A DNA stretch of 64,000 bases from Bordetella genomosp. 1 (GTDB lineage: Bacteria > Pseudomonadota > Gammaproteobacteria > Burkholderiales > Burkholderiaceae_B), in the NCBI RefSeq assembly GCF_002261335.1, contig NZ_NEVL01000003.1, positions 1,426,001 to 1,490,000 on the forward strand, written 5' to 3'. The notes beneath the pieces are model-generated. The model worked only from the letters and a program-made list of their open reading frames with translations. It did not search any database and was not told the DNA's origin. The position numbers and the translations under genes are program-made. Numbering within the stretch: the first letter of the stretch is position 1; the number at the start of each line of letters is the position of its first letter. This document shows, in pieces, positions 1 through 7,332 of the stretch.

Positions 1-10
1 CGGAAGGAAG

Positions 11-166
11 ATGGCGAAAGAATTGCTGTTTCATCATCCCCGAACTCGAGACATTGAAGTCATGTCGGTGAACGGCGAGGTCCGAATGAGCATCCCTGGA
101 TCGGCCCTTGTCAGCGTGCATCCGATATGCGCCGTGGTGCCGCCGAGCCAGCTCATAGAGCCGTAG
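11..166 (+). CDS. Small hypothetical protein or 3' end of a longer gene
   Basis: An open frame runs from an ATG at 11 to a TAG at 164-166 (51 residues). A purine-rich GGAAGGAAG stretch lies directly before the ATG, but its spacing is short for a ribosome binding site. The frame stays open to the left window edge, so this may be the C-terminal end of a longer protein. The product starts MAKELLFHHPRTRDIEV and matches no family I recognise. A good rho-independent terminator follows at 192-219, which supports a transcript ending here. It is probably cargo of the mobile element. Confidence 0.4.
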   Translation: MAKELLFHHPRTRDIEVMSVNGEVRMSIPGSALVSVHPICAVVPPSQLIEP

Positions 167-191
167 GCTGCACATCCCCCAGCCCTAGACC

Positions 192-219
192 GCCGCCCCA
201 TGCCGGGCGGCTTTTTTTT
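192..219 (+). terminator. Rho-independent terminator
   Basis: A 7-bp GC stem (192-198 with 205-211) and a 6-nt loop are followed by eight T residues (212-219). It closes the transcript of the small ORF ending at 166. Confidence 0.8.
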
Positions 220-236
220 GCCCTAACTCGTACAAC

Positions 237-298
237 AAGCGTTTCGCTTTATAAATTTAAGCGAAACGCTTGCTTTTCATAAGCGATATGCTTAATAT
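237..298 (+). promoter_or_regulatory. Promoter with three phased operator palindromes
   Basis: Three 13-bp near-perfect palindromes of the form AAGCG-N3-(C/T)GCTT lie at 237-249, 259-271 and 281-293, each exactly 22 bp (two helical turns) after the last. A sigma70-like promoter sits in the same stretch: -35 TTGCTT at 270-275, a 17-bp spacer, -10 TAATAT at 293-298. The second palindrome touches the -35 box and the third fills the spacer, so a bound protein should repress. The cognate regulator is not in the window; a phage-like XRE-type repressor is my guess. Confidence 0.75.
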
Positions 299-517
299 TC
301 ACCCCATCAACTGCTCTTTAACAACTGAGACCGCCCGCCCCCGAGAAGGAGGAAGGGCGAAACAGGACAACCTGGCGCAAGCGCGTCCAAGGACCCTGCG
401 TGCCCGCGCCCACAGCGCAGGCAACGCCCAGCCGGGCGTGGCGACGATAACCCCGGCACGCCCAAGCTCTTCGTGCTGCCACTCGTGCTGAGCCACACGC
501 AGGTTTAGATCAACCAG
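299..517 (+). other. Leader region without a convincing gene
   Basis: Downstream of the operator-covered promoter the sequence changes from AT-rich to GC-rich. It contains GCTCTTTAAC (about 312-321), an SD-like AAGGAGG (about 346-352) with no good start codon behind it, and several short inverted repeats between about 365 and 450. I see no supportable ORF; frames starting within the -10 region have poor composition. It could be a structured leader or small RNA whose original downstream gene was lost or replaced by the minus-strand module at 518-2689. Confidence 0.35.
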
Positions 518-2164
518 TCAGTGCTCCATCTCATCAATGGACTCGGTCAGTTTGGCAAGGCTGAAAAGCGGAGCTCGACGCAAGAGCGATACCAGCTTTA
601 GGACCGAATCGCCAACTCGTGAAGGCTCGGAACTTCTCGTTCTTTTCAGCACGATATGCCCCTTTTCGAAGTCAAGCACCGAAAGATTTTGCTTCAGTCG
701 AGAACCCGAGTACTGACTTAAATCTAGGAGATAGACCTCCGACCGCTGGCCAGCTTGATGGTTATCCGACAGGCTAGCGTTAATCAAGTGAATCATCCGC
801 AGGTCCGCTAAAGCCTGCAATGCCCGGTACTCCGGTTGATGTGTCTCCTTGTCCCGAAACTCAATGCGGAAGAAGGTGATCTGTTCCTCAGTAAGCAAGA
901 ATTCGCGCACCACATTCAAAGACGCGACAAGAACCGCAGATCGCCCGGAAGTCGCTGCGGCATCATCCTCGAGTTCTTGTTGTTTTGTCTGGCTAACGAG
1001 CCCAGCGGCATTGTTCACATCTTGCACGCCAACAGTCTTCGCGTTGACCCGCTGACGTGCTGTCTGCAAGGATGCTGCGCAAAGCGTTAAGAAGTCACGA
1101 GGCACCCCTCCCGATGCCAGCACCAAACGATCCAGTGCCGCAGCACTTACGACGTTACTTAGAGGCGTCGCGCCCGTTTCCTCAATATATCCTCTCAGAA
1201 CCTGTTCTAGAAAAATCTTTGCCTTTTCGGGCTCTTCTAGGGTGACATCCAAATTGATGATCGTTGCATCGTGCCCAGTTTGCAGGCCGGTGGGAGGATC
1301 AGGAATAAACCACCGCGTCTGATGCTGGATCCCCGCCACCTTGAGCCACACGGGGTTGTCACGCGTGACGCCATGAAGCAGGTCTAAAAACTTCGGCACA
1401 TCTCCGCTTTGCAGGTAATGGATATCGTCTAAGAATATGTAGAGTGGACTCGACCGCACGCAAAATCTCGCGCACGCTTGCTGGAGCTGAGGCACCAGTA
1501 TGGCTACATCGCCGGGGGAAGCGCTAGATGGCTGAAACCATTGTTCAATCTGCCCGCGAAGCTGTTTGACCGATTCAATTGCAGGGGAGACTTCAGAACG
1601 TGCTCCATACCCGCCGAGAAGCACGTCACATACCCGTAGCGCCACCGTTAGAAACGCATGGGTTGCCCCTAGCGCACGCAATGATTGCATATTCACCCAC
1701 AAAACATGCGCTCCCTCAACTTCGAGCACGCGTTTTGCCTCCAGGAGCAGCGCGGTTTTCCCCACCCCCCGCCGTCCGAAAATGAGGTGATGGCGCGGTG
1801 ACCTGGCCAGACTCAAGCGCTCAGCAGCGTCCACGATATACCGCAAGCTAGGCTGAGTTTCGGAGGTGCGGGATCGAGCATTCAGGAGCCGAATCAGGTC
1901 AGGGATGCGACCATCATGAACTCCAGATACTTTCGTCGCGGCGCGAGGAGCAGACTGTTTGGTCTGCCGTACCGTCACGAAACCGTTCTCTAGCTTCTCA
2001 TCTATTTGTCCGGCTACAGCTAACGCGACCTCGTAGTCCTTGTCGACTTCGATTATCGCGATCACCTCTCCAGGAAACGTGCGGATCTGTACTGACACCG
2101 GCCGAACGCCGGCGCGTTGCAGCTCTTCGTCAATCAGCCTTCTCGTGCTGTCTTCTGCTGTCAT
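518..2164 (-). CDS. P-loop ATPase partnered with a HEPN protein
   Basis: A 548-residue AAA/STAND-like ATPase. The Walker A motif G-R-R-G-V-G-K-T spans residues 130-137, Walker B (LYIFLDDIH) 241-249, and a lid-type motif S-G-G-V-P-R-D-F 351-358, as in Orc/Cdc6-like AAA proteins. Residues 1-70 form a small alpha/beta domain I cannot name. The last 150 residues are helical and may contain a winged helix. The start lies 12 bp after the HEPN gene stop, so both are probably one operon driven from the promoter at 2738-2766. Base composition is visibly less GC-rich than the core chromosome. Role inferred: ATP-dependent sensor or effector half of a defence or toxin module. No named family is certain. 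Confidence 0.8.
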   Translation of the reverse strand: MTAEDSTRRLIDEELQRAGVRPVSVQIRTFPGEVIAIIEVDKDYEVALAVAGQIDEKLENGFVTVRQTKQSAPRAATKVSGVHDGRIPDLIRLLNARSRTSETQPSLRYIVDAAERLSLARSPRHHLIFGRRGVGKTALLLEAKRVLEVEGAHVLWVNMQSLRALGATHAFLTVALRVCDVLLGGYGARSEVSPAIESVKQLRGQIEQWFQPSSASPGDVAILVPQLQQACARFCVRSSPLYIFLDDIHYLQSGDVPKFLDLLHGVTRDNPVWLKVAGIQHQTRWFIPDPPTGLQTGHDATIINLDVTLEEPEKAKIFLEQVLRGYIEETGATPLSNVVSAAALDRLVLASGGVPRDFLTLCAASLQTARQRVNAKTVGVQDVNNAAGLVSQTKQQELEDDAAATSGRSAVLVASLNVVREFLLTEEQITFFRIEFRDKETHQPEYRALQALADLRMIHLINASLSDNHQAGQRSEVYLLDLSQYSGSRLKQNLSVLDFEKGHIVLKRTRSSEPSRVGDSVLKLVSLLRRAPLFSLAKLTESIDEMEH

Positions 2165-2176
2165 AGCTCACAAATC

Positions 2177-2689
2177 CTAAATCTTTGAACCTAAGTAAGC
2201 CCTGGTCTTCTTCACAAGAACGCGGGCGTCCTGGAGCCACTCCTTCGCAGAGTGCTTGAAGCTAAGGTCGCCGTTAGGATATGGGTCGTAGTCCGCACGG
2301 TTTCGATCCAGTCTCGCTAGCTTCAACCGATTTCTCCAAAACTCACTGTCAGGAAAATCGGCTGGGAACTTTACAGGAAGGTCCGAATGCTTCTCATGGT
2401 CGTCGCCGCCATAGGACAAGTAAGTTGCCGCGCGCGCTGCATGGTACATCGCATAGTACGCACGACTTACTGTGGCTCGATACTGAGGTTGCGTCGCCCT
2501 TGCCGCAACGGCCGCCTGCTTTAGATGAAGGCTTGCTAACCGCAGCCGATCTTCCGCAACTTTCATCTGTAGCGCCGCAATCGACTTTCCAGATCGCGCG
2601 GATAGTTCTACTCCGCGGGCGAACGCTTTCAGAACATCCTGAGTGGATTTTGATACCAACAGGAGCTCGCTATCCGTAATTCGAGGCAT
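2177..2689 (-). CDS. HEPN-domain protein (UPF0332-like)
   Basis: A 170-residue all-helical protein. Its core (residues 41-165) has the HEPN signature helix R-A-T-V-S-R-A-Y-Y-A-M-Y-H-A-A-R at 71-86, then L-D-R-N-R-A-D-Y at 127-134, as in the R-x-x-A-D-Y subgroup of HEPN proteins. The classical R-x4-6-H ribonuclease motif is not evident, so RNase activity is uncertain. HEPN proteins commonly act in toxin-antitoxin and abortive-infection systems (family knowledge). It is the first gene of a unit with the ATPase at 518-2164. No strong ribosome binding site precedes the chosen ATG; an internal ATG at residue 42, where the HEPN core begins, is the alternative start. Confidence 0.8.
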   Translation of the reverse strand: MPRITDSELLLVSKSTQDVLKAFARGVELSARSGKSIAALQMKVAEDRLRLASLHLKQAAVAARATQPQYRATVSRAYYAMYHAARAATYLSYGGDDHEKHSDLPVKFPADFPDSEFWRNRLKLARLDRNRADYDPYPNGDLSFKHSAKEWLQDARVLVKKTRAYLGSKI

Positions 2690-2737
2690 AGGCAGTGGAG
2701 ACGAGAAGAGGACAAGGTCGTTCTGAAACTTTTTGTA

Positions 2738-2766
2738 ATCCTATGCGCGAGTTTATACGTAGTCAA
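2738..2766 (-). promoter_or_regulatory. Promoter of the HEPN-ATPase unit
   Basis: On the minus strand: -35 TTGACT (2761-2766), a 17-bp spacer, -10 TAGGAT (2738-2743). The predicted start is near 2731, giving a leader of about 40 nt before the HEPN ATG at 2689. The surrounding 130 bp between the two minus-strand genes are AT-richer than the coding DNA. Confidence 0.65.
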
Positions 2767-2824
2767 TCCTGGACTATCTCTTCAACACGGCCGAGCGATC
2801 GAAATCCTCTCCGCACACCGCACC

Positions 2825-3505
2825 CTAAAGGCCCACGTGACGCTGCTCCCACCCTTCGATCGCGTCAATGGCTTCACGCAGGCCCTCTTCAGCGTGCGTT
2901 TGATACTTCCTGAGTACATCACTGTAGCGATACAGAATTCGGTAGTGAGACGTTTTCCGCTTCGCAGAGTCTACGCTGCGCATCGTCCGGTCATCCTCAT
3001 CGAGCTCTTCATAGCGACGGGACAACTCATTGTGCATGTTCCACGTCTCCAACAGACCGCTAGAGAGACTGTACGCGGTAATCACGCGTCGGCGGACGTC
3101 ATCATCATTCAGCGTCCCAAGAAGGTGCGCTGTCGACTCATAGACGCGAAAGGGCTTTTCTGGTGTCGGCCATTGAATCGCTATCACGCCAGTCGGCTGA
3201 CTCTCGACAGTTCGCCCGACCAAGGACATGTACTGCTGTAGGTTTACCGATAACTCAGCTTTAACTCCCAGCAAAAAGTTTCGCTGTTGGGCGATTTCAG
3301 CGAGGGCCGCTTTCTTCGTATCTGCATCGCGCTGGCGTTCAAACACCCAAATGGCGACGCGCAGTGCGCCAATTGAGCCGAACGCCTGAACCCACCCCGC
3401 CCAGTCGCCCGGCTGGGTCGGGTAATTCCGTACGAAGATTCCGACAACTAATGCGACGCCAAAGATTTCTGCAATCGCGCGGCAAGACAACCGCTCGCTC
3501 TCCAT
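2825..3505 (-). CDS. Hypothetical membrane protein of mobile elements
   Basis: A 226-residue protein with two hydrophobic helices near the N-terminus (about residues 8-25 and 33-54, the second holding D-W-A-G-W-V-Q-A-F-G-S-I), then a charged, mainly helical cytoplasmic part. Proteins with a WAGWVQAxGS-type segment are common in prophages and integrative elements; no function is assigned. A strong ribosome binding site (AGGAGGGAAGG) precedes the ATG. The HEPN-ATPase unit starts 135 bp downstream in the same direction behind its own promoter, so this could be an accessory membrane partner or an independent cargo gene. Confidence 0.65.
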   Translation of the reverse strand: MESERLSCRAIAEIFGVALVVGIFVRNYPTQPGDWAGWVQAFGSIGALRVAIWVFERQRDADTKKAALAEIAQQRNFLLGVKAELSVNLQQYMSLVGRTVESQPTGVIAIQWPTPEKPFRVYESTAHLLGTLNDDDVRRRVITAYSLSSGLLETWNMHNELSRRYEELDEDDRTMRSVDSAKRKTSHYRILYRYSDVLRKYQTHAEEGLREAIDAIEGWEQRHVGL

Positions 3506-3582
3506 CGTCCTTCCCTCCTCACTAGACCGATGTGCATGGTAGCTGGGATCGAAGATCAGCGCTAAAGCCTTAAGGAGTAACG

Positions 3583-3651
3583 ATGGCCCAATGGATCGCC
3601 AGGCTCTTCGAAGAACTGATCGACCTCTTCAACTTTTGGGACGCGCTCTAG
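3583..3651 (+). CDS. 22-residue amphipathic peptide ORF before tRNA-Gly
   Basis: A 22-codon ORF opens at ATG 3583 after an excellent ribosome binding site (TAAGGAG at 3571-3577) and ends with TAG at 3649-3651, 10 bp before the tRNA-Gly gene. The peptide MAQWIARLFEELIDLFNFWD plus two residues would form an amphipathic helix with a Trp/Phe/Leu/Ile face and an acidic face. It resembles no family I know. It may be a real small peptide, a leader peptide, or chance; the ribosome binding site is the main support. Confidence 0.4.
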   Translation: MAQWIARLFEELIDLFNFWDAL

Positions 3652-3661
3652 CGCCCACGCT

Positions 3662-3735
3662 GCGGGCTTGGCCGAGTGGTCAGGCTGCGGCCTTCCAAGC
3701 CGCCCACACGGGTTCGATTCCCGTAGCCCGCTCCA
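3662..3735 (+). tRNA. tRNA-Gly(UCC), element-borne
   Basis: A 74-nt cloverleaf: acceptor GCGGGCT pairs with AGCCCGC, the anticodon stem GCGGC/GCCGC carries loop CTTCCAA with anticodon TCC, and the T arm ACGGG-TTCGATT-CCCGT is followed by discriminator T and an encoded CCA. It decodes GGA. It lies inside the integrated element between two plus-strand small ORFs rather than in a chromosomal tRNA cluster, so it is probably cargo. Confidence 0.9.
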
Positions 3736-3774
3736 CTCCCCTCCCCTCGCCAATCGGCGAAAAGGAAAACCATC

Positions 3775-4056
3775 ATGCACAGATTCAACGCGCTTGCCGG
3801 CGCGGCGACCCTGCTCGTCTGTACCGCTGCCGCCTTCGCAGCGGGAAACGTTGTCGGCGTGAAGGATCGGCAGCTTTTCGCAAAAGACGATGAACGGCGC
3901 GTAGCCCTCATCGCCAGGGCCTGCGGGAAGTCCGGCCGCCTGCTGTACGACCACCATGCCCAGGCCTATCTCTGCCTCTGGCAGAACCGCGATGGCCCCA
4001 CCGTTACCGCTGAGGTTTCGGCCTACCCCTATCTCGACCAACTGGCCCAGCGGTAG
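3775..4056 (+). CDS. Small exported hypothetical protein
   Basis: A 93-residue protein with a clear Sec signal peptide: basic start MHRF, hydrophobic core about residues 6-20, probable cleavage after A-A-F-A-A near residue 22. The mature part is about 70 residues with two cysteines (in ARACGKSG and AYLCLW), which could form a disulfide in the periplasm. AAGGAAAA precedes the start. I recognise no family. It follows tRNA-Gly by 39 bp and is cargo of the mobile element. Confidence 0.55.
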   Translation: MHRFNALAGAATLLVCTAAAFAAGNVVGVKDRQLFAKDDERRVALIARACGKSGRLLYDHHAQAYLCLWQNRDGPTVTAEVSAYPYLDQLAQR

Positions 4057-4076
4057 CTCGCAAGCGTATTGACCCG

Positions 4077-4322
4077 TCAGCTTCGCGCCTGCGGCCAGCA
4101 ACCGACTTTGAACGGGGGGTCGGTGGCGAAATCCTTCTCCAGCGCGCCAACGATCCGCTCGGCGACCTCAAGATCCTCGGCTTCCACGAAGAAAAAGGGC
4201 GCCAGCCGGTCGTCAACCGGCACCCACAGCAATTTCGGTTCACCCGCCCACTCCATCCCTTGGTGAACGTGCTCATTCCGCAGCATGCGCTCGAAGTCCT
4301 CAGGCGAAACGATTTTCTTCAT
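4077..4322 (-). CDS. Hypothetical 81-residue protein
   Basis: The protein starts MKKIVSPEDFERMLRNEHVH. I chose the ATG at 4322 because GGAGG lies 8 nt upstream; a GTG nine bases earlier would overlap that site. The product is acidic with mixed alpha/beta content, and a segment around FFFVEAEDLEVAERIVGALEKDF reads like a small ferredoxin-like fold. I recognise no family. It is convergent with the exported protein gene and divergent from the parB-like gene. Confidence 0.5.
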   Translation of the reverse strand: MKKIVSPEDFERMLRNEHVHQGMEWAGEPKLLWVPVDDRLAPFFFVEAEDLEVAERIVGALEKDFATDPPFKVGCWPQARS

Positions 4323-4381
4323 TGCCGACACCTCCAGTAGTCGGCCCCATCGTACCCCTTCCCACTCAAACAGGTGTCAGC

Positions 4382-5338
4382 ATGACCCAACCGACCGTTG
4401 CGTCGTTTAAGACGATGACTCGAGACGGCACGATCAAACGCGCCGACGCGATGAAAGTGCTTTACCGCGATATCCACGTCGTGCCCGAATTCAACCTCCG
4501 CGATCACGACGACGAGTATCACGCCGGGATCGCCCAGTTGGCCGACTACATCATGGCAGGTGGCATGCTCCCACCCCTGGAAGTCGTGGCGAAGCAGGAC
4601 GGGTCCGGCGTCGAGCTCGTCGACGGCCATCGCCGCCACGCGGCCTACGGCATTGCCATCCAGCGCGGCGCGCCGATCGAATGGGTCTCGATCGTGGCTT
4701 TCTCCGGCAATCAGATCGACCGATATGCCCGGATCTACACGAGCAACGAGAGCGCAAAGCTCCGGCCGCTGGAAGCAGCACGCGGCTACCTGAGGTTCCT
4801 ACGAATGGGCCTGGACGTCGCCGAGATTGCGCGCCACACGCACAAGAGTCGCACTCTCATCGAGTCGTACCTCATTCTCGCGTGCGCCCCTCCGGCCGTT
4901 CAGGACATGGTGCGCGCCGGCACAGTCTCGGCCGAGGTAGCGATCGATGGTGTGCGCCAGCACGGCGACGGCGCCGCCGAATACCTCGCCGGCAAGGCGG
5001 TGGAAGCGAAGGCGCGCGGCAAGGCCCGGGTCACCGCCGGCACGATACGCGGCCGAGCCCTGCCGAAAAAGGTGGTGGCACCGCTCATCACTGGAGTGGA
5101 CGCGTTTATGGCCGGGCTCACCAATCATCATCGTGCCGCGGTGATCGACGCGCGGGAGGGCCGCGTAGCCCCCGAGACAATCGACGTTCCGGTCAGCGCA
5201 CTGGCCGACCTGCTCAGCGCCCATGACGCTGTCCAGGCCGCTCGGCTGCGGCAGGAAGAGCGTGATCGCTCCCGTGTGGTCAGTCCGCCGCCCCAACAAG
5301 AAATGGATCACGGAAGCGAGGAGCACGCGCCCACATGA
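4382..5338 (+). CDS. ParB/Spo0J-like DNA-binding protein
   Basis: A 318-residue protein from ATG 4382; an in-frame ATG farther upstream would overlap the divergent gene. The N-terminal half carries a ParB/sulfiredoxin-like nucleotide-binding domain with N-L-R-D in the first box and D-G-H-R-R-H-A in place of the usual G-E-R-R box. A helix-turn-helix follows (GLDVAEIARHTHKSRTLIESY), then a Lys/Arg-rich linker and a Gln/Glu-rich tail. ParB-like proteins of integrative elements act in partition or gene control (family knowledge). No ParA is visible here; it could lie to the left. The stop overlaps the next start, so the two genes are coupled. Confidence 0.8.
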   Translation: MTQPTVASFKTMTRDGTIKRADAMKVLYRDIHVVPEFNLRDHDDEYHAGIAQLADYIMAGGMLPPLEVVAKQDGSGVELVDGHRRHAAYGIAIQRGAPIEWVSIVAFSGNQIDRYARIYTSNESAKLRPLEAARGYLRFLRMGLDVAEIARHTHKSRTLIESYLILACAPPAVQDMVRAGTVSAEVAIDGVRQHGDGAAEYLAGKAVEAKARGKARVTAGTIRGRALPKKVVAPLITGVDAFMAGLTNHHRAAVIDAREGRVAPETIDVPVSALADLLSAHDAVQAARLRQEERDRSRVVSPPPQQEMDHGSEEHAPT

Positions 5339-5598
5339 CGATTACTTACCGTGATAGCAGCCGAACTGTCCGCGCAGCTTTGGCCGGGCACATCGATGAA
5401 CAGCTCGAGGGCTACGTCATCGCTGACGCCGGGTTCGTCCTGGTTTCGGCCACCGGGTGCGAGCTGCGCATGACCTTTGTTCACTCCGGCCTCATTCACA
5501 CGCGTATCGCCAAGAAGCGCGGAAGCTGGTGGACGGCGCGCGATATTGTCGCGCCCGCCCGCGCCTTCGCGGGTCAAGTTTCCGCCATGCGCGGGTAG
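5335..5598 (+). CDS. Hypothetical protein coupled to parB-like gene
   Basis: An 87-residue protein whose ATG overlaps the parB-like stop codon (ATGA), indicating translational coupling. The sequence reads as a compact beta-rich fold (GYVIADAGFVLVSATGCELRMTFVHSGLIHTRIAKKR) with no signal peptide or membrane segment. I recognise no family. It presumably acts with, or is merely co-expressed with, the ParB-like protein. Confidence 0.55.
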   Translation: MTITYRDSSRTVRAALAGHIDEQLEGYVIADAGFVLVSATGCELRMTFVHSGLIHTRIAKKRGSWWTARDIVAPARAFAGQVSAMRG

Positions 5599-5659
5599 CG
5601 ACTCACCCAGCGGCAGCCCCCCCCCTCTTCCCATTCCCCTCACCTGACAGCCCCCCCCC

Positions 5660-5923
5660 ATGAACACTACCAATGCAGCGGCAGAAGGCCGCATTCGCAC
5701 CGGCCGCGCTCCGGCAGACGCGATCCGCCCCGAAGGCTTGTATCGCTGGAATGACTTTGCGGACCGCATCCCCTATTCCCGCGAGACTTGGCGCCAGCGC
5801 GTCCACGCCGGCACCGCCCCCCAGCCAGTGCAGCGCACGGGCGCATGCACGGCCTGGCGTGGTCAGGATGTGCTCGACTGGCTGGCCGATCCCCTCGGCT
5901 ACAAAGCCCCGACCATCAAATAA
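5660..5923 (+). CDS. AlpA/excisionase-like DNA-binding protein
   Basis: An 87-residue protein ending 13 bp before the integrase start. The central segment (GLYRWNDFADRIPYSRETWRQRV...AWRGQDVLDWL) has the layout of MerR-like winged-helix AlpA/Xis proteins: a helix that picks the site, a short wing, then a helix beginning R-G-x-D-V-L-x-W. These proteins activate integrase genes or direct excision (family knowledge). Position immediately upstream of the integrase supports recombination directionality factor as its job. Confidence 0.7.
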   Translation: MNTTNAAAEGRIRTGRAPADAIRPEGLYRWNDFADRIPYSRETWRQRVHAGTAPQPVQRTGACTAWRGQDVLDWLADPLGYKAPTIK

Positions 5924-5936
5924 GGGAACCCGACAG

Positions 5937-7178
5937 ATGCCCAAATACGTTGTGCCGCTAACCGATGTGCGTTGTCGGCGCGCCACGTTCAACGCTGACG
6001 GCAAGAACAAGCTGTCCGATGGCGGAGGCTTGTACTTGCTGCTGAAGCCCAACGGCTCTAAAACCTGGCGCATGCGGTATATGCGCCCTTCGACCGGCAA
6101 GGAGTCCACGCTGACGTTTGGCAGCTACCCTGCGGTGACGCTGGCCGCCGCACGCGGAATGCGCGCCGAAGCTGCGGCAAAAATCGCCGCGGGCGACGAC
6201 CCCGCCGATAGGCCCAACGTGAAACCGCGCGAGGATGGACTCGCCGCGGATGCGTTTCAGGCCTTGGCAGAGGAATGGCTTGCGCTGCGTCGTAGGGGCT
6301 GGAGCGAAGGGTACTACGAGCGGATGGAGAACTCCCTCAAGGCGAATGCCTACCCGCGGTTTGGCCGCACCCGTATCGGAAACATCAGCGGCAAAGCGGT
6401 GCTCGATGCGGTGCTCGCTGTCCAGGCTCGCGGTGCGCGAGACATGGCTGAGCGCGTGCTGAGCTCAATTGGCTCCGTTTTCCGTTACGCGGTCGGCACC
6501 GGCCGCGTGCATGCTGACGTCACGCCTGGCCTGATCGACTTCCTGGACGAAAAGCCGCCGGTCGAACATTTCCCGCACGTAGACGTTGCGACGTTGCCGG
6601 AGCTGTTGGAGAGGGTGAGGAATTACCATGGGCGGCCAGAGACTCGACTCGCGATCCAGATCATGATGCGCACCTTCCCTCGGACCAACGAACTCCGATG
6701 GGGCGAATGGAGCGAGTTGAACCGCGCCGAGCGGGTCTGGCTGATTCCGCCTCACCGCATGAAAGGCACTGTCATGACGAAGCTCAAGGGCGATCCGCAC
6801 ATCATCCCCCTTTCCAGTCAGGTACTGGACCTGTTCGATGAACTAGCCCAATACACAGGCCGACATCGCTTCATGTTCCCCGGAATGCGAAGACCAGCGA
6901 CCACGCCCATGAGCTCAGAGACGATCAACAAGGCGCTCAAGATCATGGGATATGAGGACAAGCAGACCGGCCACGGATTTCGCGGTCTGGCGTCGACAAT
7001 CCTCAATGAGCGGAACGTTGCGCGCGAGGATGCTATTGAAAGACAGCTGGCCCACAAGGAGCGCAACCAGGTCCGCCGCGCATACAACCACGCGGCGTAC
7101 CTAGACGAGCGCGCGCAGATGATGCAATGGTGGTCTGATTTCCTCGATGAGTGTGCCGCCAAAGGCCGTACCCAATAA
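5937..7178 (+). CDS. int: P4-type tyrosine integrase
   Basis: A 413-residue tyrosine recombinase from ATG 5937. The N-terminus is an arm-binding domain of the DUF4102 type (LSDGGGLYLLLKPNGSKTWRMRY...LTFGSYPAVTLAAAR). A core-binding helical domain covers about residues 100-200. The catalytic domain shows the first Arg in R-T-N-E-L-R-W-G-E-W-S, the H-G-F-R-G-L-A-S-T box and the Tyr nucleophile region Y-N-H-A-A-Y-L. It integrates and excises the element at the 3' end of the tRNA-Val gene 154 bp downstream. The excisionase-like gene ends 13 bp upstream. Confidence 0.93.
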   Translation: MPKYVVPLTDVRCRRATFNADGKNKLSDGGGLYLLLKPNGSKTWRMRYMRPSTGKESTLTFGSYPAVTLAAARGMRAEAAAKIAAGDDPADRPNVKPREDGLAADAFQALAEEWLALRRRGWSEGYYERMENSLKANAYPRFGRTRIGNISGKAVLDAVLAVQARGARDMAERVLSSIGSVFRYAVGTGRVHADVTPGLIDFLDEKPPVEHFPHVDVATLPELLERVRNYHGRPETRLAIQIMMRTFPRTNELRWGEWSELNRAERVWLIPPHRMKGTVMTKLKGDPHIIPLSSQVLDLFDELAQYTGRHRFMFPGMRRPATTPMSSETINKALKIMGYEDKQTGHGFRGLASTILNERNVAREDAIERQLAHKERNQVRRAYNHAAYLDERAQMMQWWSDFLDECAAKGRTQ

Positions 7179-7268
7179 AACTTTGGCTGTACCCATTCTG
7201 TACCCGAAAACGTCCGGTGGTCCGGATTGTTCCCGCTTGGCACGCCGAGGCATCGAAAATGCAAAAAA

Positions 7269-7302
7269 GCCCGCTACGTCATAGACTTAGCGGGCTTTTT
7301 TT
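7269..7302 (+). terminator. Bidirectional rho-independent terminator
   Basis: An 8-bp stem GCCCGCTA/TAGCGGGC (7269-7276 with 7288-7295) has seven T residues after it and six A residues before it, so it can stop transcription of both the integrase and the minus-strand tRNA-Val transcript. Confidence 0.85.
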
Positions 7303-7332
7303 GTGCTGCCGGGCAGCACCTGCAGGAATTCT

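Noticed and set aside
237-293. The three palindromes considered as a CRISPR-like array
   Set aside because: Repeats are only 13 bp with 9-bp gaps, vary in the centre and overlay promoter boxes, which fits operators and not CRISPR.
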